Part shown: positions 21,095 to 29,862 of the stretch, piece by piece | Layout of the letters: every line of letters starts with the position of its first letter | Numbering within the stretch: position 1 is the stretch's first letter | Assembly: GCF_016863495.1 (NCBI RefSeq) | Contig: NZ_BOOZ01000014.1 | Coordinates: forward strand, 1 to 64,000 | Direction of reading: 5' to 3' | Origin: Micromonospora andamanensis | GTDB lineage: Bacteria > Actinomycetota > Actinomycetes > Mycobacteriales > Micromonosporaceae | Length of the DNA: 64,000 nt | Notes under the pieces: model-generated | What the model saw: the letters and a program-made list of their open reading frames with translations, nothing else | Databases searched by the model: none | Told to the model about the DNA's origin: nothing | Position numbers and translations under genes: made by a program

Positions 21095-21840
21095 CGGCGG
21101 TACACGGGATCCGGGTCGCCAGCCGGCGACTGCGCGGAGGGGTTGGCATTGCCGGTGAACTCGTGCCAGGTCGCCGCGCCCGGCGCCGATATCCCATGGC
21201 GGCTCAGCACCACCCAGACCGTAGCCAGGATGATTTTGAGGTCCAGCAGAAGGGAACGCCTGTCGACGTACTCGACGTCGTAGGCGAACTTCGCGTCCCA
21301 GCCGAGCGCGTTGCGACCGCGCACCTGAGCGAGCCCTGTGATGCCCGGTCGGACCTCGTGCCGGCGGGCCTGCTCGGCGTTGTAGAGGCTGAGGTAGCGA
21401 ACGAGGTGGGGGCGGGGACCGACAACGCTCATCTCGCCACGCAGGACGTTCCAGAACTCCGGCAGCTCGTCGAGGCTACTGGCCCGCAGCCAACGGCCGA
21501 CCCGGGTCAGGCGCTCCGCGTCGGTCACCAACCCTCGCTCCGGATCGGGGTGGCGCATCGTACGGAACTTCACCACCTCGAACAGTTCGCCGTGCAGGCC
21601 GGGCCGGGTGTGCCGGAACAGCACCGGCCGCCCGTGTGTCACCAGCACCACCAGGGCGACCAGGGCCAGCAGGGGTGCGCCGAGAGTCAGGACGAGAAGT
21701 GCGCCGAGCACATCGAGAAGCCGCTTCCATCGATCGTACGGTCGCCGGGTCGTCGAGGTGTCCGAGGAGTTTTCCGATCCGGCGGCCGCGCCGGGGGCAC
21801 CAGCGCGCACCGGCGCCGTGTGGACAGCAACTTTTGCCAT
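21091..21840 (-). CDS. Priming sugar-phosphate transferase (bacterial sugar transferase, PglC/WbaP-like)
   Basis: Monotopic phosphoglycosyl transferase of 249 residues, expected to transfer a sugar phosphate to undecaprenyl phosphate and so start repeat-unit assembly on the inner membrane. After an Ala/Gly-rich leader there is a re-entrant hydrophobic helix (LLDVLGALLVLTLGAP, residues 41-70). The catalytic domain follows with FEVVKFRTM, SLDELPEFWNVLRGEMSVVGPRP (catalytic Asp-Glu pair) and RPGITGLAQVRGRN. Short size without the WbaP N-terminal helices fits the small PglC type. It is the first gene of the minus-strand unit and lies divergent from fnlA. Confidence 0.92.
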   Translation of the reverse strand: MAKVAVHTAPVRAGAPGAAAGSENSSDTSTTRRPYDRWKRLLDVLGALLVLTLGAPLLALVALVVLVTHGRPVLFRHTRPGLHGELFEVVKFRTMRHPDPERGLVTDAERLTRVGRWLRASSLDELPEFWNVLRGEMSVVGPRPHLVRYLSLYNAEQARRHEVRPGITGLAQVRGRNALGWDAKFAYDVEYVDRRSLLLDLKIILATVWVVLSRHGISAPGAATWHEFTGNANPSAQSPAGDPDPVYRR

Positions 21841-22060
21841 GGAGTACGCATATCACCATTTCGGCGAGCGATTCCGTCTTTCACATTAGCGGGGCCCCGA
21901 CGGGCCGCCAATGGAGATCGCAGCCGCTGCACGGGTGCGAAACATGACTCGAACTCCTATTAACAGAACACGTCACGGCACCGTTTGCCCGCCGGTATGG
22001 TCCGATCGACGAGATCCCGATTCCCGAGGATGGTCCGACGGGAAGCAGGCAGGAGGAGAT
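21841..22060. promoter_or_regulatory. Divergent control region between priming transferase and fnlA
   Basis: A 220-bp gap with lower GC than its surroundings (AT-rich blocks near 21849-21890 and 21955-21970) separates two divergent units of the polysaccharide locus. Promoters for both should lie here; I could not assign boxes. A strong AGGAGGAGAT ribosome binding site immediately precedes the fnlA ATG. Confidence 0.4.
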
Positions 22061-23104
22061 ATGGTTTCCTCGCTTTCGGACAGGCGTTTCCTGATAACCG
22101 GTGGCACCGGCTCCTTCGGCCAGACGATGGTCACCCGACTGCTGGATGCCGGCGCGGCCGAGGTTCGGGTGCTCAGCCGCGACGAGTCGAAGCAGGATGC
22201 GATGCGGCACCGCCTCGGCGATGACCGGGTCCGCTACTACGTCGGTGACGTCCGGGACTACGACAGCGTGCTCAAGGCCGCTCGGGGCATGGAGTTCGTC
22301 TTCCACGCCGCCGCCCTCAAGCAGGTTCCCTCCTGCGAGTTCTTCCCGCTTGAGGCGGTCCGTACCAACGTGCTGGGCAGCGCGAACGTGGTGGACGCGT
22401 GCGAGCATGTCGGCGTCGAGACGCTGGTGCTGCTGAGTACCGACAAGGCCGTCTATCCGGTCAACGCGATGGGCATGACCAAGGCGCTGATGGAGAAGGT
22501 GGCGCAGGCGCACGCCCGTAACAATCCGGCCGCCCGGACCCGGATCTGCTGCGTGCGCTACGGCAACGTCATGTACTCGCGCGGTTCGGTGATTCCGCTG
22601 TTCATCGACCAGATTCTCCGGGGCGGGTTGCCGACGGTGACCGAGCCGTCGATGACCCGCTTCCTGATGTCGCTGACCGAATCGGTCGAGCTGGTGGAGC
22701 ACGCGTTCAGGCACGGCCAACCGGGCGACGTCTTCATCCGCAAGGCGGACGCCTGCACCATCGGCGACCTGGCCACCGCGCTGTGCAACCTGTTCGGAGT
22801 ACCGGCGAAGTTCAACGTGTTGGGCATCCGGCACGGGGAGAAGCTCTACGAGACGCTGGCCAGCCGCGAAGAGCTCGCCCACGCAGAGGATCTCGGCGAG
22901 TTCCTCCGGGTGCCGGTGGACAGCCGCGACCTGAACTACTCCCTCTACTTCGAGGAGGGGGACACCGAACGTGGCGGCCTTGCCGACTTCCACTCGCACA
23001 ACGCCCACCGACTGTCCGTTCCGGAGATCGAGTCGCTGCTGCTGACGCTGCCCGAAGTACGCGCGCAGGTCGAGGCCGCCGCCGCGGCAGTTGCCACGAC
23101 ATGA
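22061..23104 (+). CDS. fnlA: UDP-GlcNAc 4,6-dehydratase/5-epimerase (FnlA/CapE/WbjB-like)
   Basis: SDR enzyme of 347 residues predicted to turn UDP-GlcNAc into UDP-2-acetamido-2,6-dideoxy-beta-L-arabino-4-hexulose, the first step to UDP-N-acetyl-L-fucosamine. Motifs: FLITGGTGSFGQTMV for NAD(P), HAAALKQVPSCE, and STDKAVYPVNAMGMTK, where Met replaces the usual SDR tyrosine as in the FlaA1/CapE/WbjB group, and the conserved RYGNVMYSRGSVIPLF. An excellent AGGAGGAGAT site supports the ATG at 22061. The stop overlaps the next start by 4 bp (ATGA), so it is coupled to the reductase gene. The WecB-like epimerase encoded nearby supplies the third step. Confidence 0.9.
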   Translation: MVSSLSDRRFLITGGTGSFGQTMVTRLLDAGAAEVRVLSRDESKQDAMRHRLGDDRVRYYVGDVRDYDSVLKAARGMEFVFHAAALKQVPSCEFFPLEAVRTNVLGSANVVDACEHVGVETLVLLSTDKAVYPVNAMGMTKALMEKVAQAHARNNPAARTRICCVRYGNVMYSRGSVIPLFIDQILRGGLPTVTEPSMTRFLMSLTESVELVEHAFRHGQPGDVFIRKADACTIGDLATALCNLFGVPAKFNVLGIRHGEKLYETLASREELAHAEDLGEFLRVPVDSRDLNYSLYFEEGDTERGGLADFHSHNAHRLSVPEIESLLLTLPEVRAQVEAAAAAVATT

Positions 23105-24081
23105 GCACGGCTACCGACGCCGGTCGCTCCGACCTGGTTCCTCGACGGCGCAGCGACGCCAGAGGTGAGCCGCGTACGGTGCGACGGGTCCTCGTCGTGG
23201 GCGTCACCGGCATGCTCGGCCATGCCGTTTTCCGGGAACTCAGCGACGATCCAGGACTCGACGTCCACGGTCTCGCCCGCAGCATCTCGAACCGGGCGGA
23301 CTGGTACCCGCGACATCTGCTCGCTCGGATCGTCCCGGCCGTCGACGTAACCCGATTCGGTCAGGTCCAGCAGCTCGTCGACGAATTGCGGCCGGATGTC
23401 GTCGTCAACTGTGTGGGCGTCATCAAACAGCGGCCTGACGTGCAGGACGCGGTGCAGACGGTCACTCTCAACGCGCTCTTCCCGCACCTGCTGGCCGACG
23501 CCTGCGCCCAGTTCGGCAGCCGACTCGTCCATGTGAGCACGGACTGCGTCTTCTCCGGCCGGCGGGGCGGCTACGTCGAGGACGACCTGCCTGACCCGCC
23601 CGACCTCTACGGGCGTTCCAAACTGCTGGGCGAGGCGACGAGTGTGCAAGCCCTCACGCTGCGCACCTCAATCATCGGACACGAGCTGGCCACGAACCGT
23701 TCCCTGGTGGACTGGTTCCTCTCTCAACAGGGAAGGGTGCGCGGCTTCACCAGGGCCATCTACAGCGGTGTGACCACTGTGGAGTTCGCCCGGCTGCTCC
23801 GCACGGTGGTCCTGCCCCGTGAGGAGTTGACCGGGCTGTACCACGTGGCCGCGGAGCCGATCTCGAAGTACGACCTCCTTCGACTGGTCGCCGAGGTCTA
23901 CGGGTGGTCCGGCGAACTGGTGCCGGACGACGAGTTCGTCTGCGACCGGTCGATGCGCGCCGACACCCTCGCCCGGGTCACCGGTTACCGCCCGCCGAGC
24001 TGGCCGGACATGATCGCAGCGATGCACGCCGCCAGGGCCCGCTGGGCGCTCGGGCAGGGCCTGCAGAGCGTGCCGCTCTGA
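23101..24081 (+). CDS. NDP-sugar 4-reductase, RmlD/FnlB-like SDR without cupin domain
   Basis: SDR of 326 residues of the RmlD (dTDP-4-dehydrorhamnose reductase) type: VLVVGVTGMLGHAV near residues 22-35, catalytic STDCVFSG, and YGRSKLLGE with an intact YxxxK. Position directly after fnlA, with a 4-bp overlap, suggests it reduces the 4-keto group of the FnlA product, the CapF/WbjC/FnlB step. Classical CapF proteins are longer and carry a C-terminal cupin domain that is absent here, so this is either a non-orthologous replacement or the end product differs. The first 20 residues are low complexity and a later start is possible. A perfect hairpin follows the stop. Confidence 0.85.
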   Translation: MSTATDAGRSDLVPRRRSDARGEPRTVRRVLVVGVTGMLGHAVFRELSDDPGLDVHGLARSISNRADWYPRHLLARIVPAVDVTRFGQVQQLVDELRPDVVVNCVGVIKQRPDVQDAVQTVTLNALFPHLLADACAQFGSRLVHVSTDCVFSGRRGGYVEDDLPDPPDLYGRSKLLGEATSVQALTLRTSIIGHELATNRSLVDWFLSQQGRVRGFTRAIYSGVTTVEFARLLRTVVLPREELTGLYHVAAEPISKYDLLRLVAEVYGWSGELVPDDEFVCDRSMRADTLARVTGYRPPSWPDMIAAMHAARARWALGQGLQSVPL

Positions 24082-24118
24082 GGCGTCATCCGAGAAACGA
24101 CAGCCGTACGCACCGAAA

Positions 24119-24151
24119 GGGGCTGGTGACCCGATCCCGGTCACCAGCCCC
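24119..24151. terminator. Bidirectional hairpin terminator
   Basis: GGGGCTGGTGACC (24119-24131) and GGTCACCAGCCCC (24139-24151) form a perfect 13-bp stem with a 7-nt loop, between the convergent reductase (stop 24081) and epimerase (stop 24163). Confidence 0.85.
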
Positions 24152-24162
24152 TGCGGCACCGC

Positions 24163-25287
24163 TCAGCGGCGGATACCCGCCCAGTCGTGGTGCCGTCGCA
24201 CCGTCGACAGGATGAAGTTCACCACCAGGCGGGACGTATCGGTGACCTGGTAGTCGGCCGGACAGGGGACACTGGCCACCGCCACCTGGTCGATCGCCAC
24301 CCGGACGGCCTCGACGATCCCGCCCCGGTCAAGGCCCGTCATGATGATGCCACCGGCGTCGAGCGCCTCGGGACGTTCCATCGAGTCGCGCAGGGTCACC
24401 GCGGGGAAGCCGAGGATCGCGGCCTCCTCGCTGATCGTGCCGCTGTCGGAGAGGACGCAGCGGGCCTGGGTCTGCAGGCGTACGTAGTCGAAGAAGCCGA
24501 ACGGCTCGTGGAAGGCGATGCCGTCGAGGTCTGTGCCGTCATCGGTGAGCGACTCCAGCCGTTTGCGGGTACGCGGATGGGTGGACACCAGCACCGGCAG
24601 ACCCCACTCGGCGCGGACAGCCCGCAGGCAGTCGAGCAGGCGCCGCAGTCGGGCGGGATCGTCCACGTTCTCCTCCCGGTGGGCACTGACCACGAAGTAT
24701 CCCCCGGGTTCCAGCTCCAGTTGGTGCAGAACTGGTGACGCCTCAATCTCGTGCCGGTAGTGGTCGAGCACCTCCCGCATGGGCGAGCCGGTGTGCAGGA
24801 TCCGCCGAGGGTGCAGTCCCTCGGCGAGCAGGTTGCGGCGCGCGTGTTCGCTGTAGACCAGATTGAAGTCGGCGACGTGATCGACCAGACGGCGGTTGGT
24901 CTCCTCCGGCACGTTGAGGTCGAAGCACCTGTTGCCCGCCTCCATGTGGTAGACCGGCACCCGCATCCGCCGCGCCATCACCGCGGCGATGGCGCTGTTA
25001 GTGTCCCCGAGCACGAGTAGCGCGTCCGGTCGCAGTTCACGGATCGCCTCCTCCACGCCGACGAGAACGCCGCCGAGCACCCGCCCGAGCGACGACGTGT
25101 TCACCCGGAGAAAGCGGTCGGGTTCCCGAATCCTCATCTCCGCAAAGAAGACGTCGGACAGCGACCGGTCCCAGTTCTGTCCGGTGTGGATCAGCACGTG
25201 GTCGACCGTCCGATCCAGTCGTTCCGTGATCCGGGACAACCGGATGATTTCTGGTCGCGTTCCCACCACGGTCATGACCCGCGTCAT
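24163..25287 (-). CDS. wecB: UDP-N-acetylglucosamine/FucNAc C2-epimerase (WecB/FnlC/CapG-like)
   Basis: Non-hydrolysing UDP-HexNAc 2-epimerase fold protein of 374 residues. Family motifs: VVGTRPEIIRLSRI, HTGQNWD, VLGDTNSA, HMEAGNRCFD, PEETNRR, and HREENVDDP. The active-site segment reads DSGTISEEA rather than the DSGGIQEE of typical WecB, a form I associate with the FnlC/WbjD/CapG subgroup that makes UDP-L-FucNAc from UDP-L-FucNAc precursors. With FnlA and the RmlD-like reductase next door, this completes a UDP-L-FucNAc route. The start is placed at the ATG at 25287 by homology; 25275 is an alternative. It is the last gene of a minus-strand unit with a GT4 and Wzy. Confidence 0.88.
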   Translation of the reverse strand: MTRVMTVVGTRPEIIRLSRITERLDRTVDHVLIHTGQNWDRSLSDVFFAEMRIREPDRFLRVNTSSLGRVLGGVLVGVEEAIRELRPDALLVLGDTNSAIAAVMARRMRVPVYHMEAGNRCFDLNVPEETNRRLVDHVADFNLVYSEHARRNLLAEGLHPRRILHTGSPMREVLDHYRHEIEASPVLHQLELEPGGYFVVSAHREENVDDPARLRRLLDCLRAVRAEWGLPVLVSTHPRTRKRLESLTDDGTDLDGIAFHEPFGFFDYVRLQTQARCVLSDSGTISEEAAILGFPAVTLRDSMERPEALDAGGIIMTGLDRGGIVEAVRVAIDQVAVASVPCPADYQVTDTSRLVVNFILSTVRRHHDWAGIRR

Positions 25288-25382
25288 CGCCCCACCCTTC
25301 GCACGGCCGACTCCGAAAGGTGCCGGCAACAGACCGATGTTCAACGAGGCAGCCAATCCTCAGAAACGCGGACACATCACCG

Positions 25383-26594
25383 TCATGATGAGCTGCGGGC
25401 CAGTTCCAGAACGTGGACGTCGGACAGGGAACGCCGCCACTTCAGGAACGCCTCTCCCGCCAGTCGACGCGCCTGGAATCGGGCCTCTGGTGACGTCCGT
25501 GCCAGGCGATCGAGTTCCGCGGTCAGTTCCTCCTGGGCCAGCGGCCGGACCACGATTCCTCCGCCCGATTCGATGAGTTCGCTCCAGGGAGTCCGGTCGG
25601 AGCAGACAACCGGGCAGGAGGCAGCCAGGCTCTCCATGATCACGTGGCCGAAGTTCTCCCCCAAGGTCGGTAGGAGGAAGGCGTCGTAGCCGTTGAAGGT
25701 GGGGCGGACCTGGTCGGGAGTCAGTTCGCCGAGGTAGCGGACCTCGACGTTCGCTGGCATCGCGTCGATCAGCCCGCGGCACCGGTGCCAGTAGTCGCGG
25801 TCCTCCACCGGGCCGTAGATGTCGAACGACACCGGCTCGGTCACCTCGCTCAACGCCGAGAGCGCCATGAGCAGGTTCTTCATGGGAGATATTCGACTGA
25901 TGAACACGAGCCGTAGAGCGGATCCTGGCGCATTACGGGCGGCGGCCTGCATCGGGATTCTCGGTAGTGAAGCTCCGTTGCCGCTCAGCAGCACCTCGGC
26001 TGCGGGAAACGTCCTGAGGACATCTTCCCTCTCCAGGGTGCTGCACGCCTGCCAGCACACATCCAAGCGGCGCAGGACCGGCCTCCACACCGTGAGGAAC
26101 AGCCGCTTCTTGAGGCTCTTGAGACGTAGTGCTCCGGGCGACAGCTCTCCGCGCGGTGCGATGAGCACTCGGCGTACGCGCAGCAGACCAACGGCACTCA
26201 ACAGAATGGGCAGCAGGGAGAAAGTCGACCACAGGCTGTTGACATAGAGAAGGTCGAAGGTGGTCGACCGCAACTGTTGGCGCAGTCGCCGCCAGGACTG
26301 CGGGCTGCGGGTGGAGAGGTAGAAGACGCTCGCCTGCTCGTTGCGCTGCACCCACCGGCTCGACAGGTCGGGGTAGGGCGTGGTCGCGCCGAGATCCCGG
26401 TCCCGGGTGACCAGGGTCAGTTCGACTCCGTCGGGCAGGGTGTCCAGGACAGCGGCCAGCGATCGCACCGGACCGCCACCGCGATATCCGGGCTCGAACA
26501 CCATGCAGGTCGCCAGGACGCGGTAGGCGCCCCGCTGCGACGATCTCGCCGACGGCACCTTTGCCCCGGATCGGCTGCGCCGGGATAACTCCAC
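25383..26594 (-). CDS. Glycosyltransferase family 4
   Basis: GT-B glycosyltransferase of 403 residues. The N-terminal domain shows VFEPGYRGGGPVRSLAAV, a glycine-rich loop typical of GT4 acceptors. The donor domain shows LRLVFISRISPMKNLLMALSAL, ENFGHVIMESLAASCPVV (the EX7E-like motif) and SDRTPWSELIESGGG. A charged N-terminal extension of about 20 residues precedes the first strand, so the true start may be slightly downstream. It probably adds one residue of the exopolysaccharide repeat unit; sugar specificity is unknown. It lies 61 bp after wzy and 95 bp before the epimerase on the same strand. Confidence 0.88.
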   Translation of the reverse strand: MELSRRSRSGAKVPSARSSQRGAYRVLATCMVFEPGYRGGGPVRSLAAVLDTLPDGVELTLVTRDRDLGATTPYPDLSSRWVQRNEQASVFYLSTRSPQSWRRLRQQLRSTTFDLLYVNSLWSTFSLLPILLSAVGLLRVRRVLIAPRGELSPGALRLKSLKKRLFLTVWRPVLRRLDVCWQACSTLEREDVLRTFPAAEVLLSGNGASLPRIPMQAAARNAPGSALRLVFISRISPMKNLLMALSALSEVTEPVSFDIYGPVEDRDYWHRCRGLIDAMPANVEVRYLGELTPDQVRPTFNGYDAFLLPTLGENFGHVIMESLAASCPVVCSDRTPWSELIESGGGIVVRPLAQEELTAELDRLARTSPEARFQARRLAGEAFLKWRRSLSDVHVLELARSSS

Positions 26595-26655
26595 GTCGGC
26601 TCACACTCCTACTTGTCCACTGGCCGGACCGGTCGTGGAAAGATCTGGTAAAGAG

Positions 26656-28026
26656 TTACCTGACCAGCGAACCTACTCGTAACCGGCCACCGGCCATCGC
26701 TCCCGCCAATTGGTTCCGGTCCCCGCTTCGATGCCGCCCCCCGGTTGGACGATCCAATGCTCGACCGACGTCACGAGCCCGGTGAGCGAAAACCGCAAGG
26801 CTGTAAGCCAGAGCGAGCAGGATGGCGGGATAAAGAATGATCTTTACGGCACCCAGGGTGTCCGTTCGGAACACCATCGGAAGCACACTCACCGCCAGCG
26901 CATAAAGGACCATGGACGCACGGCGCGCCGCAGGATCGAACCGGGCGTACAACCAGGCGATCACGAGACCAGCCAGGAACGGCAGGAGGAACGCACCCGG
27001 GGTGCCGAAGTTCAGCACGCCCTCTGCGGGCAGGCTGAAGTTCCAGCCGAATCCGTCGTTCGTCTCGCCGGCAATCACCCGGAACTCCTGAACACCGGTC
27101 CCATCGGGCTGGCCGAAGAGGTAGAGGCTCACCGGCCCGGGAAGTTGACGCAGCAACCCGGCCACGATCGTCGCGCCGCCCAGGTGCGTCCCCCCGGCGA
27201 CCTGCTCAGCTACCAGACCGGTGGTCAGAGTCAACGGCATCGAATCCATCAGTAGCATGTCAATGAGCGGTTCCTGGTTCGACAGCCCCACCGCCGTGGT
27301 CCGGTAAGCCATGACCACGAGCGCGAAGGCGAGCACCCCCGCCAGCCCCAGGACGGAGGTCAGAAGAGCACCGCGCCTGCGGGTCGCGAACACCAGGAAG
27401 ATGATGAGGATGGCGAGTGCTGGACCTCGCTCCCCGATCAGACCGATCAGGCCGACCATCGTGGCTATCAGTACCGCATCGATGCCTCCGAACAGCTTCC
27501 TGCCCTGCAGGAATCGCGCGGCCAGCATCAGGGCGACCGCAGTCGGTGCGAGAATGTCTCGCGCCGCGTAAAGCGAGTCGAGAAAGGTCACCTCGTTCTG
27601 GCCGGCGCCACGCTCGGCGACGCCTCCGTTGGCAAAACCCAGACCGACAACGCCCATGGGTACGAGGATGAGCATCCGACCGAATGTTGCGAGCACCTCC
27701 GGGCGCATCGGCGTGCCGGCCCTGATGGCCTTCTGCCGGAACGGCATGGCACAACCGAGCGTGAACCCGACGACCGCCAGCGCCATGAGCCAGGGCGTGT
27801 GTTCAGCCAGCATGAACCGCGAGATTCTCATACCCGACTCGCCGGTGGGCGACAACCACAGCCGCCCACACGGCACGAGACAGACCAACGCCACGTACAC
27901 CGAGGCGAAGATCATCGGGTGGAACAGGTCCAGTCGGCCGGCCCGAAGGCTTCGACGCGCGCCTTCGACCACACCGACAACCGTGAACACCCCGGCGACG
28001 AGCAGGACAGCGGGAATCCCGGACAT
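26656..28026 (-). CDS. Wzy-like polysaccharide polymerase, polytopic membrane protein
   Basis: Integral membrane protein of about 456 residues with around 10-12 predicted hydrophobic segments and a large extracytoplasmic loop between about residues 220 and 330 (around LIDMLLMDSMPLTLTTG and VQEFRVIAGETNDGFGWNFS). This topology, and the location between a GT4 gene and a divergent flippase gene, match Wzy polymerases, which join lipid-linked repeats at the outer face of the membrane. Wzy proteins share little sequence, so the call is from topology and context. The C-terminal 40 residues are basic and polar. An upstream ATG at 28077 is in frame; neither start has a clear ribosome site. Confidence 0.75.
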   Translation of the reverse strand: MSGIPAVLLVAGVFTVVGVVEGARRSLRAGRLDLFHPMIFASVYVALVCLVPCGRLWLSPTGESGMRISRFMLAEHTPWLMALAVVGFTLGCAMPFRQKAIRAGTPMRPEVLATFGRMLILVPMGVVGLGFANGGVAERGAGQNEVTFLDSLYAARDILAPTAVALMLAARFLQGRKLFGGIDAVLIATMVGLIGLIGERGPALAILIIFLVFATRRRGALLTSVLGLAGVLAFALVVMAYRTTAVGLSNQEPLIDMLLMDSMPLTLTTGLVAEQVAGGTHLGGATIVAGLLRQLPGPVSLYLFGQPDGTGVQEFRVIAGETNDGFGWNFSLPAEGVLNFGTPGAFLLPFLAGLVIAWLYARFDPAARRASMVLYALAVSVLPMVFRTDTLGAVKIILYPAILLALAYSLAVFAHRARDVGRALDRPTGGRHRSGDRNQLAGAMAGGRLRVGSLVR

Positions 28027-28255
28027 GCGGTCATTTCTACCGTAATTCTCCGCGACTGTTGGCCGAATCAAGCTCAAGGAATGCGAGTCTCGCTTATCTG
28101 CAACGGCCAGGTATCCGAGCGTGCCAGAACAGTCGAGCTGCCCTCTTCAGTAGCCGTCACGCACCTCAGGCGAAGGTCGTTTACACGGCGTACCGGCAGG
28201 GTGCGAGCAATCGTCGGCAGCGCAGCCGCCAATTGCCGGAAGATGAGGCTAATTT

Positions 28256-29701
28256 TTGTTTGAGATTCGTCCAGGAAAGGGCAAGCGCGGCCCCCTTTTC
28301 TCCGACGTCGGCGAGGCTGACATCCGCCCTCCCGCCCGGGTCGTACCGTCGCCCGGGCCGAAGCTGCGTGCTCACACGCTGATGGCGTCGATCGCTCCAC
28401 TGGTCAGTGGTGTCCTGAACGCCGCGATGCTGGCCCTGAGCGCACGCCGTGGGGAGACCGACGAGATCGCCGCGTACACCGTGATGACTGCGGCGCTGAT
28501 CGTGGTCTCCATGCTCATCGCCGGTGGCACGTCGCTGCTGTACACCGCCGGCAACGAACAGGAACGATCGGCGGTGCGCAGCCTCAGGGTCCTCATCGCC
28601 GTACCCGTCCTGCTCGTGTTCGCCGGCGGCGCCACCGGTTTCTACTCGGCGCAGGGCTATCTGTCCACCGCCCTTGCCGTGGCGGCGATCTGGATGATCA
28701 GCAACAATCTGTCCGAGCTCCAGTTCGCCGACCTGACCCGCCAGTTGCGGTTCGTCGCGATGTCCCTGGCGATCATCCTGAGCCGCCTGGCCGCCCTGGT
28801 CATCCTGCTCGCCGGGGCTCCACTGACAGTCGCGTTGGCCCTCGGATCGGTGCTTCAGCTGGCCGCCTGCGAGATCCTGGTGTGCCGCAGTCCAGACGCA
28901 CGGCCACCGCTCTGGCAGAACCTCTCCTGGCGCGCGGGTGTGTCCGCGCTGGGCAGCAACAGGCAACTCCTGGGCTACAGCGCGGCCGAGGCCGCGAGCG
29001 CACGTTCTGGCAGCCTGGTCCTGTCCCTGGTCGCCACTCCGCAGGTGGTCGGTTGCTACGGTGCCGTGATCGCGGTGTATCAGGCGTTCACCTCCGTTCT
29101 CTACGGCGGGCTACGGGTGCCGATGGCCGTCCGGGTACGACGTCGGCACCAGTTGGCCACCGACAACGCGTCGCCACGGGAGAGCGAGATCCTGATCATG
29201 ATTCTCGCCGTGGTCGCCGCATGTGCGGGGGTGGTCCTGGCCCCGTGGATCGCGAACGATCTACTCCGCCTACCGATCGCCGCAGCCGCCCTCTGGCTGC
29301 AACTGCTCGCGCTCGCGCTTCCTCTTCTCACGCTCCGCTGGGCCGTGTGCCTCTTTCTGATCAGCGACACCAACTACCGCGCCGCCGCCCGCCTCGCCGT
29401 TGTCACCGCTGGTGTTCTCGGCATCGGTCTGGTGGCACAGTTGCCGGGGCTCAGCCCAGGTGGTGCGACTGCGGCGATGCTCGGCGCCGAAGCAACGGGC
29501 GTACTGGTCATCGGGATTGCGGTTGCCGCGAATCGCTGGTTCCGATCGCGCCGCAGGGTTGATACCGACCGCCCAACGCGCGGCGGTGGCAGTGCCAGCC
29601 GTCGGCGGACGCCTCGGGCCCAGACAGAAGCCGAGGCGGACGTGCCAGCTGCGGAGACCGGGTCCGGCATACGCCGCGCCTCAGCGACTTCGGAGCTGTG
29701 A
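28256..29701 (+). CDS. Wzx-like polysaccharide flippase (MOP superfamily)
   Basis: Polytopic membrane protein of 481 residues (439 if it starts at the ATG at 28382) with about 12 hydrophobic helices, typical of oligosaccharide flippases. Helices begin at MASIAPLVSGVLNAAML. SARSGSLVLSLVATPQVVG and the final AATGVLV-type helices match the MOP/polysaccharide_synt layout by eye only. It would move undecaprenyl-linked repeat units across the membrane for Wzy. The C-terminus is an arginine-rich polar tail (RSRRRVDTD onward). The long form starts with TTG at 28256; the short form lacks a clear ribosome site. Divergent from wzy across a 178-229 bp control region. Confidence 0.72.
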   Translation: MFEIRPGKGKRGPLFSDVGEADIRPPARVVPSPGPKLRAHTLMASIAPLVSGVLNAAMLALSARRGETDEIAAYTVMTAALIVVSMLIAGGTSLLYTAGNEQERSAVRSLRVLIAVPVLLVFAGGATGFYSAQGYLSTALAVAAIWMISNNLSELQFADLTRQLRFVAMSLAIILSRLAALVILLAGAPLTVALALGSVLQLAACEILVCRSPDARPPLWQNLSWRAGVSALGSNRQLLGYSAAEAASARSGSLVLSLVATPQVVGCYGAVIAVYQAFTSVLYGGLRVPMAVRVRRRHQLATDNASPRESEILIMILAVVAACAGVVLAPWIANDLLRLPIAAAALWLQLLALALPLLTLRWAVCLFLISDTNYRAAARLAVVTAGVLGIGLVAQLPGLSPGGATAAMLGAEATGVLVIGIAVAANRWFRSRRRVDTDRPTRGGGSASRRRTPRAQTEAEADVPAAETGSGIRRASATSEL

Positions 29702-29800
29702 AAACGCTTCCTCGGTCTACTGGTGACCGTTGCGCCCAAGGCGACGAAATGCGCGTTTACGTGCACCGATCGCCCGCAGCGGGATGTTACGCCGAGCGTA

Positions 29801-29806
29801 TTGACA
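29801..29806 (+). promoter_or_regulatory. -35-like box upstream of the carboxypeptidase gene
   Basis: TTGACA matches the SigA -35 consensus perfectly, 57 bp before the ATG at 29863. No convincing -10 follows at 16-19 bp, so it may depend on an activator or be chance. The 161-bp gap 29702-29862 holds nothing else I recognise. Confidence 0.3.
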
Positions 29807-29862
29807 CACGTGAGGGCTGGCACAAGGCTCGCCGCAGAAGTCCTTCGATCGAAGGGGGCAGG

